Shown here in pieces: positions 8,406 to 17,388 of a DNA stretch of 47,393 bases. A model generated the notes under the pieces. The model made no database searches. It was not told the origin of the DNA and saw only the letters and a program-made list of their open reading frames with translations. The stretch covers positions 1 through 47,393 of the forward strand of contig NZ_JAKSYD010000220.1 of NCBI RefSeq assembly GCF_022829605.1, in the 5' to 3' direction. Both the position numbers and the translations under genes were made by a program. The stretch is from Methylobacterium sp. E-065 (GTDB lineage: Bacteria > Pseudomonadota > Alphaproteobacteria > Rhizobiales > Beijerinckiaceae). Each line of letters starts with the position of its first letter. Position 1 is the first letter of the stretch.

Positions 8406-9107
8406 TCACAGGACGATGCTGGTATCCCCCACTCGTGTCAGCAGCGTCTGCACCTGCTGGGCGATCTGCTCCGCATGGGCCTTGGCCAACCGGTCGGCGG
8501 CCTCGATGTCCCGGTCGGCGATGGCCTGGATCAGCTCCTCGTGTTCAACGACGAGATGCATCGGCAACTGGTCGTCATAGGAGTCGTAGTAGAGGCGCAG
8601 GATGCGCCGCCCTTCGCCGAGCAGGCGCTTTGACAGGCCGGTGAAGTACGGATTTCGGGCCGCCTCGGCGATGGCAATGTGAAACGCGGCGTTGATGGCG
8701 ATCATCGCGAGGGCGTCCTGCGACTGCACCGCCGTGGCATAATCGGCCTGCACGGCACGGATCCCGCGCAAGTCGGCCGGACGGTGATGCCGTGCGGCGA
8801 GCCGGGTCGTCACCCGGTACATCAGCGACAGCGCGTCGAAGTAATTGCGCAGGTTGAGGAAATCGATCTGTGCGACCATGGTCGAGCGGTTCGGCAGGGT
8901 GCTGACGAGGCCCTCTTCGGCCAGCCGCACCAACGCCTCACGGATCGGGGTGCGCGACATGCTGAACCGCTCACCGAGCTGCACCTCGTCGATAGGGCTG
9001 CCCGGCGCGAGCTTGAGGTTCAGGATCTCGTCGCGCAGCAGGTCGTAGACGATCTTCGCCCCCGCGCCGCGCTTGCGCTCGGGAATGGCGATGGCATCGT
9101 CGGTCAT
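8406..9107 (-). CDS. GntR-family transcriptional regulator, FCD (FadR) type
   Basis: The 233-residue protein has an N-terminal winged helix, with LGERFSMSRTPIREALVRL as the recognition region and a wing ending in STMVAQI. A helical FCD domain follows with histidines of the usual metal site (AARHHR, NAAFHIAIAEAA, MHLVVEHEELI). It is likely the local regulator of hydroxyproline genes, binding a pathway intermediate. The start ATG at 9107 is preceded by GGGGA; the longer frame would need a GTG at 9122. The gene lies between lhpC and an inserted IS element, and the insertion ends about 125 nt upstream, so its own promoter may have been altered. Confidence 0.88.
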   Translation of the reverse strand: MTDDAIAIPERKRGAGAKIVYDLLRDEILNLKLAPGSPIDEVQLGERFSMSRTPIREALVRLAEEGLVSTLPNRSTMVAQIDFLNLRNYFDALSLMYRVTTRLAARHHRPADLRGIRAVQADYATAVQSQDALAMIAINAAFHIAIAEAARNPYFTGLSKRLLGEGRRILRLYYDSYDDQLPMHLVVEHEELIQAIADRDIEAADRLAKAHAEQIAQQVQTLLTRVGDTSIVL

Positions 9108-9232
9108 GCGGGTCCCCGGCACACGTCGCGGTACGAGCGATGCGCAACCTTGTGCGGCTGTAAGGCGAAACCTTCAACCACGGGGCACCGTCCCAAGTCG
9201 GCCGCCTGCGCGGGGACGCTCGGCCTGTGCTA

Positions 9233-10080
9233 GGTAGGGGACTCATTCAGGTCCATGCGATGACACAGGAAACGAGCGCGACGGCGGCGAGGTAGTTGCA
9301 GGCCAAGCGGTCGTAGCGGGTCGCCACGCGCCGCCAGTTCTTGAGATGACCAAACAGGCGCTCGATCCGATTGCGCCGCCGATAGGCGATCCGGCTGTGC
9401 TTGTAGGGGACGGTTCGGGTGGCCGTGGACGGGATGGTGGCGATCACCCGGTGGCTCTTGAGCCAATCTCTCAGGCTCTGCGCATCGTAGGCCTTGTCGG
9501 CGATCAGGCGCTTGGGCGGCACCACGGCCTGCACCAGGGGCAGCGCCATGCTGATGTCGGCCACGTTGCCGGGCGTCAAGGCGAACGCAACCGGTCGGCC
9601 ACGACCATCGGCCAAGCAATGGATTTTGCTCGTGAAGCCGCCGCGCGAGCGCCCGATGGCCTGGCTCCAGGCCCCCCTTTTCCGCCCGATGCCGAGCGGT
9701 GGGCCTTCACGTGCGTGGCATCGAGCATCAACTCGTCTGGAACAGGGCCTGCGGCTGCGATCTTGGCAAACAGCCGCTGCCAGATCCCGCGCTGCGACCA
9801 CCTGTTGTAGCGGTTGTAGATCGTCGTGTGGGGCCCGTAGGCGGAGGGCGTATCCTGCCAGCGGCAGCCGACCTTCAGGACATGCAGGATGCCGCTGATC
9901 ACCCGCCGGTCGTCCACCCGAGGCTTGCCGGGTTGGCCGTGCGGCAGGTGCGGCTCGATCCGCGCCCAGGCTTCATCCGAGAGCCAGAACAACCGTGCCA
10001 TCGCGATCCTCCTGCGCTGGAAACCTCAAACTCAGGAAGAAAACGCAAGCGAGCGCAAATGGTTGTATGAGTTCTCTACC
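9233..10080 (-). mobile_element. IS5-family insertion sequence (IS427-like), apparently complete
   Basis: Imperfect terminal inverted repeats are visible: TAGGTAGGGGACTCATTCA at the left (from 9231) and, as reverse complement, TAGGTAGAGAACTCATACA at the right (to 10082). TA occurs just outside each end (9231-9232 and 10081-10082), as expected for the TA target duplication of the IS427 group. The 848-bp length and the two overlapping transposase frames also fit. The sequence with the element removed reads ...GTGC-TA-AGGCC... Confidence 0.85.
9247..10001 (-). CDS. IS5-family transposase made from two frames (orfA 9576-10001, orfB 9247-9801)
   Basis: OrfA starts at MARLFWLSDEAWARIEPHLP and carries the first catalytic Asp (MLDATHVKAH). 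OrfB carries the second Asp (IADKAYDAQS) and the Glu (RNRIERLFGHLKNWRR) of the DDE triad. The frames join at a run of four A and six G on the minus strand (9672-9681), a typical slippery site for programmed frameshifting in this IS group. With frameshifting, a transposase of about 250 residues results, so the element may be active. OrfB has no good start of its own. Confidence 0.85.
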
Positions 10081-10096
10081 TAAGGCCTGGACTCGA

Positions 10097-10866
10097 TCAG
10101 CACCAGAAGGCGACGCTGGCAGCCAGGGCGACGGCTGAGGCGTCGTTGCGGGCGAGCTTGTCGTATCGGGTGGCGATGCGACGGAAGTCCTTGAGGCGGT
10201 TGAAGGTCGCCTCGATGCGCCAGCGCTCCCGGTAGCGGCGTTTGTCGTGGCGGATCCTTGTCTTACGGCCGCGCTTGCCCGGGATGATCGGCGCGATGCC
10301 CCTCTCGCGTAGAGCAGCGCGCAGCCAATCGGCGTCGTAGCCCTTGTCGGCAGCCAGGCGCCGGATCCGGCCGGGCGCCTCGGCCAGCACCGCAGGTGCG
10401 GTCGTCACATCGCTGGCGTTGCCGGGCGTCAGCAGCAGGACGCCGGGACGGCCGAGGACATCGGTGAGCGCGTGGATCTTGGTCGTCTGGCCGCCGCGCG
10501 AGCGCCCGATGGCCAGTGTCCGCGCCTCCCTTTACCGCCATGGGCGGAGCGGTGGGCCCGGACGTAGCTGCTGTCGAGGGCGGCTGCGTCGCCGGCCCAT
10601 CCGGCCTTGACCAGCGCCGCCGACATCGCCGTCCAGAAGCCGCGCCGCGACCAGCGGTTGAAGCGGTTGTAGACCGTGGTGCGCGGGCCGTAGGCGGCCG
10701 GGCAATCGCGCCAGCGGCAGCCCGACGTGAGCACGTGCAGGATGCGGGAGATGATCTGCCGGTCGTCCTTCCGCTCCGGTCCGGGCTGATCCTTGGGCAT
10801 GAACGGGGCCATCACCGCCCACTGCTCATCCGAGAGCCAGAACAGGTCCGCCATCGCAGCCTCCAC
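10097..10866 (-). mobile_element. Second IS5-family transposase (two frames), ends not defined
   Basis: OrfA (10429 to about 10854, MADLFWLSDEQWAVMAPF) carries the first Asp in ALDSSYVRAH. OrfB (10097-10408 and upstream in the same frame) carries AADKGYDADW and RWRIEATFNRLKDFRR, so the DDE triad is complete. The frames overlap near a run TAAAGGGAGG on the minus strand (about 10517-10540). It is a different element from its left neighbour, with only family-level similarity. Convincing inverted repeats were not found, and the left neighbour inserted within about 15 nt of its 3' end, so this copy may have lost that terminus. Confidence 0.75.
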
Positions 10867-11062
10867 TCTGAAAACGGCGGCCTTGAATCACAAAACCACA
10901 GCCCCCCGCAACGGCTTGATTCGGTTTTCACCCTAGCAAATGCCGATTCGCGAAATTCCTGTGACACATTTTTGATCATGCTTCTAGACGATGGAGTTTC
11001 AAGTGTCATATGCATCATAATCGGCAGTCTTGAAGTCTTTAATTGACATTATTTTAACATTA

Positions 11063-11386
11063 TTATGCATTGTGGCCAGATTTAAGATGTTTTACAACAT
11101 TGTTTTTTTGATATGAACTATATACAGCGATGGCGGAGAGGCTGGCGCACTCACCGGGGGTGATGGTGTCGATGAGCTGGCCTATGGTCGACCAAAACCT
11201 TTCGACAGTGCGCTCGGCCGCTTTGCGCAGCAGCGCCTTAAGCTTGAAGAGAACCATCTCGATCGGGTTGAAGGCCGGCGCGTGGTGCGGAAAGAAGTGC
11301 AGTCGCGCGCCCGCTGCTTCTATGGCGGCGCGCAATGAATCAGCCCAACAACGCGGCGTGAACCCCAGCCGTCCAATGCGGCGCAA
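11063..11386 (-). pseudogene. IS630-family transposase, C-terminal remnant
   Basis: The fragment AGARLHFFPHHAPAFNPIEM followed by KLKALLRKAAERTVE is the C-terminal catalytic part of IS630-family transposases, with the Glu in NPIE. The upstream half is missing or unrecognisable and the tail runs into AT-rich DNA. With the IS5 elements it marks the right-hand boundary of the IS cluster, 210 bp downstream of the siderophore operon. Confidence 0.75.
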
Positions 11387-11595
11387 GCCTAAAACTCACC
11401 GGTATGGTTTTGCCAGAATCGGAGGCGACCATCACGGCGCACAACTCTCCATCATTGGATGTTGAGTTTGCCGTCTGTCAGGATGAAGGATGATCCCGAT
11501 CGGCTGGCATTTAGTGTCATAATCCTTTTGCAAAATTTGTCGCTATCGATAGACGGTTCTATGCAAATTAATCAGTCTGCATTTAGATAAATTGC

Positions 11596-11988
11596 TTAGT
11601 TATGGATGAGCCGTCTAAAATTCACTATCGCGTTTTCGACTGGGCTGAAACTGTGCCGCGTCGTCTTGGGTGGATAAAGAAAGCCGTTAAGCGCGCGACG
11701 AAGGACATCATCACGTGTCGGTGTAATTTCAGGGCGCCACGAACCAAGTTGCACCGTGGAATAGTCGAAAAACTGTACTGGTACACGAGCGAAGCCGAGT
11801 TGAATCGCAGCATTTAGGCGGTGATGACCGTCCAAGACGGCAAGCGTGTTGCACTCCACACAGATAGGCTGGGTCCACGCTTGTCGATCCAGGATGAGTT
11901 CGATCACCTCACCGACCCGGGTCGGAGCGGTCTCCTCCGTCGGACGCAGTCGGGACGGGGAAACGAGTTCAATCTTCGCGATGCTCAT
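11596..11988 (-). CDS. sbnI: SbnI/SerK-like free L-serine kinase, minimal form
   Basis: The 130-residue protein has the ParB/Srx-type core of the free serine kinases SbnI (S. aureus) and SerK (Thermococcus). Visible are an acidic pair in RPTEET (18-19), the motif LDGHHRLNAA (DGHHR at 53-57) and the basic segment YPPKTTRH (about 105-112). Known family members phosphorylate free L-serine to O-phospho-L-serine, the substrate of SbnA. It is the last gene of the operon, and its ATG overlaps the sbnH stop as ATGA. S. aureus SbnI has about 254 residues, with a C-terminal part linked to regulation and heme sensing; that part is absent here. Without the operon it could be mistaken for a ParB-like protein. 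Confidence 0.82.
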   Translation of the reverse strand: MSIAKIELVSPSRLRPTEETAPTRVGEVIELILDRQAWTQPICVECNTLAVLDGHHRLNAAIQLGFARVPVQFFDYSTVQLGSWRPEITPTRDDVLRRALNGFLYPPKTTRHSFSPVENAIVNFRRLIHN

Positions 11989-13193
11989 GCCGGCACCATC
12001 CTACCTTCATTGAGAAAGAGCCGCTCCGGATGCGCATGGCAGAGGAAGTCGTGATGGGAGATGTCCCAGCCATAGGCTCCAGCCATTTGGAAGCAGACGA
12101 GATCGCCCACGCGCACCCGATCGACTGCCACATTTCGCGCGAGCACGTCCTTCGGCGTGCACAACTCGCCGGCGAGCGTGATGTCCGTGTCGATGAATTC
12201 CGGCCTTTGCCAGGGATGGGGCCACGGATCTCGAGGAATGATCCTGAAGGGATGATTGTGCGACCATGAACTCGGCAGGCGGAAGTGATGCGTGCCGCCG
12301 CGCAGGAGCGCGAAGGCGCGGCCATGCGTCCGCTTCAGGTCGAGAATCTCGCAGAGATAGGCCGCGTGGTAGGCCGCCACGATGCGCCCGCACTCGAACT
12401 GGATGCGCGGGCCCTGCGCGAGTTCTGGGCCGAGAGCGCGCGCGAAAGCTGCCACGTTGAAGCGCCAACCGAGATCGGCGTAATCGACCCCCCAGCCACC
12501 GCCGAGATTGACGATGCGAAGATCGACGCCGTGCGCCCTGGACCAGTCCCGCGCGAACCGCAGTTCGGCCGCACAGAGCGCCGCGTGACCGGCTGCGTCC
12601 CGGTTGTTCGAAACGGTGTGGAAGTGGAAGCCCTCGAAACGCAAGGACGGGCACGCGTCCAGCATCGCGATCGCATCGGCGATCGATCCTTGCTCGATGC
12701 CGAACTGGGTGGCGCTGCCGCCCATCGTCAGGGTGGTACCCGGCACCGGCCCGGCAAGGTTGACACGGAGCAGGATCGGGAGGATTGCGCCGGCCCGCGC
12801 CGCCACCGCGTTCGCCAGCCGCATGACGTGCAGGCTTTCGACGTGCAGCCGCTCCACGCCCTGGGCGAGGATCAGCCGGACATCGTCCTCCGTACGGGCC
12901 GGTCCGCCCATCACGATCCGGGCTGACGGTCCGACGGAGTCCCGTATCCGCAGCACCTCGCCCGCGGAGGCGACCTCGAAGCCGCTGACCCAGGGCGCGA
13001 GGGCGCGGAGCACACGGGGATCGTTGTTGGCCTTGACCTCGTAGAAGAACTCGGTGCCGGGCGGGAGCGGCGCGGTGAGGCTGCGAACCTGATCGCGAAG
13101 CGCGCCGAGATCGTGCAGGAAAGCACAGACCGGTTTTTCCGCTTGGGCGGCGAGGGCGACGTGCGCGGCTGATGGTCTGAACAGGGTCATCAT
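11985..13193 (-). CDS. sbnH: SbnH-like PLP-dependent decarboxylase
   Basis: The 402-residue protein is a fold-III (alanine racemase-like) decarboxylase of the ornithine/diaminopimelate decarboxylase group. The PLP lysine is Lys54 in FYEVKANNDP. Further marks are GFHFHTVSNN, the glycine loop NLGGGWGVDY, the cofactor-pocket segment GRIVAAYHAAY and GELCTPKDVL with the interface cysteine. In staphyloferrin B synthesis SbnH decarboxylates the citryl-diaminopropionate intermediate, giving the ethylenediamine part. The start ATG at 13193 (MMTLFRP) overlaps the sbnG stop as ATGA; the frame is open upstream but without support. Confidence 0.88.
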   Translation of the reverse strand: MMTLFRPSAAHVALAAQAEKPVCAFLHDLGALRDQVRSLTAPLPPGTEFFYEVKANNDPRVLRALAPWVSGFEVASAGEVLRIRDSVGPSARIVMGGPARTEDDVRLILAQGVERLHVESLHVMRLANAVAARAGAILPILLRVNLAGPVPGTTLTMGGSATQFGIEQGSIADAIAMLDACPSLRFEGFHFHTVSNNRDAAGHAALCAAELRFARDWSRAHGVDLRIVNLGGGWGVDYADLGWRFNVAAFARALGPELAQGPRIQFECGRIVAAYHAAYLCEILDLKRTHGRAFALLRGGTHHFRLPSSWSHNHPFRIIPRDPWPHPWQRPEFIDTDITLAGELCTPKDVLARNVAVDRVRVGDLVCFQMAGAYGWDISHHDFLCHAHPERLFLNEGRMVPA

Positions 13194-13969
13194 GCAGGTC
13201 CAGCTGGAGCGCGCCACGCGCGATCGGCATCGCTCAAAGCGCAGTGCAGGAGACCGCGATCGTTGGCCGCGATGAAGCCGCGTACGCCCTCGGCCAGCAG
13301 CCGGGGCACATCGGCACTGGCGCGCGGAATGGCGAAGGCGTGGATGCCGGCGGCGCGGCACGCGCGCGCCACGACCGAACCGGCCGCCGTCACCGTGGGT
13401 GCGGAGGTCTGCCAGGGCAGGCCGATCGCCTGAGAATAGTCCGCCGCTCCGAAGAGAAGACCGTCGATGCCGCCAAGACCGGCGATGCCGGATACCGCCT
13501 CCAGGCCGGTGGGATCCTCGATCATCGCGATCACCAGCGTCTCGCCGTCAAGGCGCGCCGGCATGCGGGCCAGGTCGCAGGCCCCGTAGCGCCCGAGCCG
13601 CCCGGCGTTGAGACCGCGACAGCCGCGGGGTGCGTGGCGAGCCCGGCGCACCCCGGCGTCCGCCTGCGCGCGCGTGGACACTCGGGGGATGACGATCCCG
13701 GCCGCGCCCGCATCGAGGCATTGCAGGATCCTCTCGGAGCCCGCATCCGGCACCCGGACGAGGGCGCTCACGCCAGCCCGGTCGGCTGCCGCGAGCATGT
13801 GCTCCAAGGCGGCCCCGTCGATCAGGGTATGCTCCAGATCAATCAGCACGTAATCGAACTGCGCGGCGGCCGCGATCTCGATGATCTCCGGCGCCGGGAT
13901 CGACATGAACAGGCCGCCGGCCGCCTGTCCGGCATCGAGCCGCGATTTCAAGCGCAGGCGGGCGCTCAT
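13190..13969 (-). CDS. sbnG: SbnG-like citrate synthase (HpcH/HpaI aldolase fold)
   Basis: The 259-residue protein has the same length I recall for S. aureus SbnG. It has the HpcH/HpaI aldolase pattern: LIDLEHTLID (Glu46, His47), VRVPD (Arg72), GIVIPRVST, IEDPTGLEAV with a metal-type Glu, and FGAADYSQAIG. In the Sbn pathway this enzyme makes citrate from oxaloacetate and acetyl-CoA independently of the TCA-cycle enzyme. The ATG at 13969 overlaps the upstream NIS gene stop as ATGA. The citrate-synthase role is inferred from the operon; the fold itself is certain. Confidence 0.87.
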   Translation of the reverse strand: MSARLRLKSRLDAGQAAGGLFMSIPAPEIIEIAAAAQFDYVLIDLEHTLIDGAALEHMLAAADRAGVSALVRVPDAGSERILQCLDAGAAGIVIPRVSTRAQADAGVRRARHAPRGCRGLNAGRLGRYGACDLARMPARLDGETLVIAMIEDPTGLEAVSGIAGLGGIDGLLFGAADYSQAIGLPWQTSAPTVTAAGSVVARACRAAGIHAFAIPRASADVPRLLAEGVRGFIAANDRGLLHCALSDADRAWRAPAGPA

Positions 13970-16900
13970 GCCAGAGCCCGTGCAAGCGGCGCCAGAGGGT
14001 TGGCAACGCGACGGCCGTGGGCGTTCGCCGGATCGATGAAGCGTCGGGCGAGATCCTCGACGACGAGCGTCTCGGCGGCGAGACGGTAGCGCAGAGCGCC
14101 GGCCCGGGCGGCGGGATGCAGGGCGCAATGCTCCGCGAGGGCCGCGATCACGCGCGCCCAGAAACGGATCTCCGGATAGCCGAACCAGCGGTCGAGGCAG
14201 TAGCCGATCTCGGCCAGGTTCACGCCAAACAAGGCATCGACCATGAAGTCGCGCACATCCTCGACGTCCCGGGCCTCGACGTAGGAGTTGGCATTGACGC
14301 GGGTGTGTTCGGGTGGCGTCGGCGTCAGGGCTGGCCGCCGGTCCAGGTGCTCAGGAATGAAACGGATCCCGTCGTGGAAGTCCTTGAGGGCGACGCGGCT
14401 CGGCCAGCCTTCCTGGTGGAAGAGCACCATGTTCTGCTGGTGGCTCTCGACCGCGACGCCGTTGGCCAGGAGGAGATGCACGACCGGGAGCATCGCAACG
14501 GCAAGAAGCCGGTCCAGCCAGGGCTCGATCCCGTACCGTGCGATCCAGCCGGCGACGACAGGTTTCTCCCCGTCGCGATGCGTCACGGCCGTGAACGGCA
14601 CGGCCCGTTCCCCGGCGCGCAATTGCGGCGTCACCGGATCTCGCCAGATCGCCGCGAGAGCCCCGCGTAGCGTGCCGGCCCGATCCCAGCTCGGAAGGGC
14701 GGTGACCGCGACGCCCATGCGCTCGGCCAGGAGCACGGTGCCGCTCGCGCGTAGATAGGCATCGTCCGCGGCGATCCGAGCGAGCCAGGCGCTGATGATC
14801 GGAGCGTTGAGCACCGTGTGGGGAGCCAGCGTGCGCGCCGTCGAGGTGTTGCGGATCGAGAGCGCCAGCTTCAGCGAGGGGGCCTCGGGTACCGTGCGAT
14901 CCGCGAGCGTACGGATCGATTGCTGCGCGCCGTAGGCATGCGGCGATGGACCGACGAGGACGAGGCGCCCGGAATTCCGGTGCTCCTCGGTGCCGCCCTC
15001 GACCACGCGGCGCCACTGCCACGGGTGGACCGGCAAAAGGAAGAACTCGTCCGATCGGCCTTCGAGGCGGGCCTCGAAGGCCGATCGCGTGCGCGGGTCG
15101 AGGCTCTGCGCGATCAGGTCCCCGTCTTGCCGGTCGCCCGCCGCGATCGAGCCGGCCACGGCGATGGAGCGGTGGGCCGCGATCCAGAGCGGACGGATCG
15201 GGCGCCCGAATTCCGGGCCGTAGGCGCGGTTGTCGGCCGGCGTGAAGCCGATGCGGGATTTGAAGCAGGGATGGTAGCGATGCCCATCCTGCAAGGCACC
15301 TTCCAGCGTCTCGTAGGAGAGGTCGGCGAGGCCGCCGCCCGTTCCGTGTGCGAGTGGTGCGGCGTGGTTCCCCTGCGTGCGCGCTAGTTCCTCCGCGAAG
15401 TGCCCGTGCGTGTCCGCCTCGCCCGGCAGATCCGGCAGCAGGTCCGCCAGGAAGGCCGAGGCGTCGGTGACGGGCTCGCCACCCTCGACGAGGCTGCCGG
15501 GCTCGACCAGGATGCGCCCGTAGGCGCTCATGCGCCGCGCCCGGGCTCGATAGGTCGTCCGGCGGATCGACGGGGTGATCGTGACATCCAGGCGGCGGTC
15601 GGTGCCGTCGAGACCGACCATGGCCTCGGGCAGAAGATGCTCGTGCAGCAGGGCGCCGAGCAGTTGCGTGGCGACGCGCTGGCCCGCTTCGTCCCAGGCT
15701 CGCGGTCCGGTCCGGGCGTCCGCGCGGCGCAGCGGATTGGCGAGCGCGACGTAGGTGGGCCGTTCTCCACGACCGGCGAGGCAACTCGCGAGGTTGGCCT
15801 TGGCCGGAAGGGTCGGGGCGCGCAGAAGCCGCGAGACGAGCTCTGCGGTCGCGTCATCCTCGACCGCATCAGCGAGGGTCTCGGCAACGACGCGCCAGAG
15901 GGGTGCCTCGCCGCTGCGCGCCGCCCGTGCGACGGTCGCGACCACATGGGCGACTTGGTTGACGACGAGGTAGTAGAGCAGGCGTTCCCACGCTTCCTGC
16001 GCGCCATAGAGCACCGCCGGATCGAGCTCGCGCGGATCGAGATCGAGACCAGGGGCGAGACGCGCGAAGCGCCCGGAATCGATGCTGGCACCTTCGAGGT
16101 CGCGCACGACGAGGCGCGCCGGCTGGCCATCCTCAAGGACGAGAAGGCTGTTCTGCGCGTGTGCCTCGAGGCTGATGCCGGTCCGGGCGAACAGGCGTAG
16201 CGGTGGCAGGAGGGCAATCCGCGTGTAGGCGCGCAACCATTGTTCAGCCTCAACGGCCGTTGCCAGGGGACACCCCATCGCGGTCAGGATCGGCAGCCCG
16301 TCGCGCGGCGCGGGCTCGAGCAGGCCCGCGACCACGAAGGCGGGCCGCGCCGGCCCCTCCCGCACCAGGACGCCCGTCACCGCATCGAGCGCATCGTGAT
16401 CGAGCCGGAGGGCTCCCGGCTCGCCCAGGATGTCCAGGCCGCAGGCGGACACGGTGTCCCGGACGGAGGCGAGCGCCCGCGAGGCGGCCATGCTGCGGGC
16501 GAGGTGCTCGCGGCTGTTGGTGCGGGCGAAATTGGTGATGCGCGCCGCCATCGGCAGCTTGAGGAACAGGTTCTCCCGGTGTGCGAAGACGGTGCGCACA
16601 GAGGAGGTCGGCGTCACGGGGTCGCCGGAGGGAGGCGTGAGGGTCAGGCGGCCCGCGGCGACGAGGGCGGCGATATCCGGGTCGGCCTCGAGCCGGGACG
16701 CCTGCCAGGGATGGCACGGGATCAGGACGCGGCCCGCAAGCTGCGCGTCGGGCAGCCCCGACAGGAGCGCGAGGGCGGCGCCGACCTGTCGCTCGCTCCC
16801 CGGGTCGCGCCACAGGGCCGCGGCAAGATCGGGAGATGCGATCAGCCAGCGCAGGCGGAACGACGCCGCGCGTTCGGACGCGTAGCGATCGGTGTCGGCT

Positions 16901-17388
16901 TCCGAGAAGCCATCGACGCTTTTTGCCAGCGGATGGAACGGGTGGCCGTGCCAGAGGCCTTGCTCCAATGCCACGGGTGCCCGGTCGAATGGCCGGGTGG
17001 CGCAGGCGCGGGCATGCGCGCGGGAGCGGCCGAGGCTGTCGAGAAGGCGCCGCCTCGTCGCCTCACGCACCGGCGTCGCCTCGGGAGCCGCGGCGTCGAG
17101 CATCCGGCGCGCCAGCGCGGCGGGATCGTCCAGATTCACGAGCCGACCCTCGGCGGTCCGTAGCTGAACTGGATCGCCCCACGCGTGGAACCCGCCGGGC
17201 GAGCGGCGCAGGCAGGGCACCGACACGGTCTCCGCGCCGAGCGGGATCGCGCAGATCGCCCCTTCGGCCGGATCGATGTCCGGAGCGTATTCCCGCAACC
17301 ACGTGTTGAGCAGGCGCTCGACGGCGAGAGCGGCGTGGACGGCGGCGACGGCATCCGTCGAGGGGCGGGCGGCAGGCGAACGCCTCAT
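13966..17388 (-). CDS. SbnE-SbnF fusion: two NIS siderophore synthetases in one chain
   Basis: A single uninterrupted frame of 1140 residues holds two complete IucA/IucC-type NIS synthetases. Domain 1 (about 1-555) has HPFHPLAKS (149-156), IPCHPWQ (223-229), the ATP-site SSVRT (262-266), ITNFARTN (284-291), EAHAQNSLL (408-416) and a typical end ANPL. Domain 2 (about 556-1140) has YHPCFKSR (705-712), LPVHPWQ (785-791), QSIRT (823-827), SHQQNMVLF, LKDFHDG and again an end ANPL. Positions correspond to sbnE and sbnF in S. aureus, where they are separate genes. These ATP-dependent enzymes condense citrate with diaminopropionate and then with the decarboxylated intermediate. Start ATG 17388 overlaps the sbnD stop as ATGA. 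Which domain has which acceptor is inferred from gene order only. Confidence 0.9.
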   Translation of the reverse strand: MRRSPAARPSTDAVAAVHAALAVERLLNTWLREYAPDIDPAEGAICAIPLGAETVSVPCLRRSPGGFHAWGDPVQLRTAEGRLVNLDDPAALARRMLDAAAPEATPVREATRRRLLDSLGRSRAHARACATRPFDRAPVALEQGLWHGHPFHPLAKSVDGFSEADTDRYASERAASFRLRWLIASPDLAAALWRDPGSERQVGAALALLSGLPDAQLAGRVLIPCHPWQASRLEADPDIAALVAAGRLTLTPPSGDPVTPTSSVRTVFAHRENLFLKLPMAARITNFARTNSREHLARSMAASRALASVRDTVSACGLDILGEPGALRLDHDALDAVTGVLVREGPARPAFVVAGLLEPAPRDGLPILTAMGCPLATAVEAEQWLRAYTRIALLPPLRLFARTGISLEAHAQNSLLVLEDGQPARLVVRDLEGASIDSGRFARLAPGLDLDPRELDPAVLYGAQEAWERLLYYLVVNQVAHVVATVARAARSGEAPLWRVVAETLADAVEDDATAELVSRLLRAPTLPAKANLASCLAGRGERPTYVALANPLRRADARTGPRAWDEAGQRVATQLLGALLHEHLLPEAMVGLDGTDRRLDVTITPSIRRTTYRARARRMSAYGRILVEPGSLVEGGEPVTDASAFLADLLPDLPGEADTHGHFAEELARTQGNHAAPLAHGTGGGLADLSYETLEGALQDGHRYHPCFKSRIGFTPADNRAYGPEFGRPIRPLWIAAHRSIAVAGSIAAGDRQDGDLIAQSLDPRTRSAFEARLEGRSDEFFLLPVHPWQWRRVVEGGTEEHRNSGRLVLVGPSPHAYGAQQSIRTLADRTVPEAPSLKLALSIRNTSTARTLAPHTVLNAPIISAWLARIAADDAYLRASGTVLLAERMGVAVTALPSWDRAGTLRGALAAIWRDPVTPQLRAGERAVPFTAVTHRDGEKPVVAGWIARYGIEPWLDRLLAVAMLPVVHLLLANGVAVESHQQNMVLFHQEGWPSRVALKDFHDGIRFIPEHLDRRPALTPTPPEHTRVNANSYVEARDVEDVRDFMVDALFGVNLAEIGYCLDRWFGYPEIRFWARVIAALAEHCALHPAARAGALRYRLAAETLVVEDLARRFIDPANAHGRRVANPLAPLARALA

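Noticed and set aside
10083..10900. Inverted repeats of the second IS5-family element
   Set aside because: Only AAGGCC/GGCCTT could be matched between the flanks, too short to define ends.
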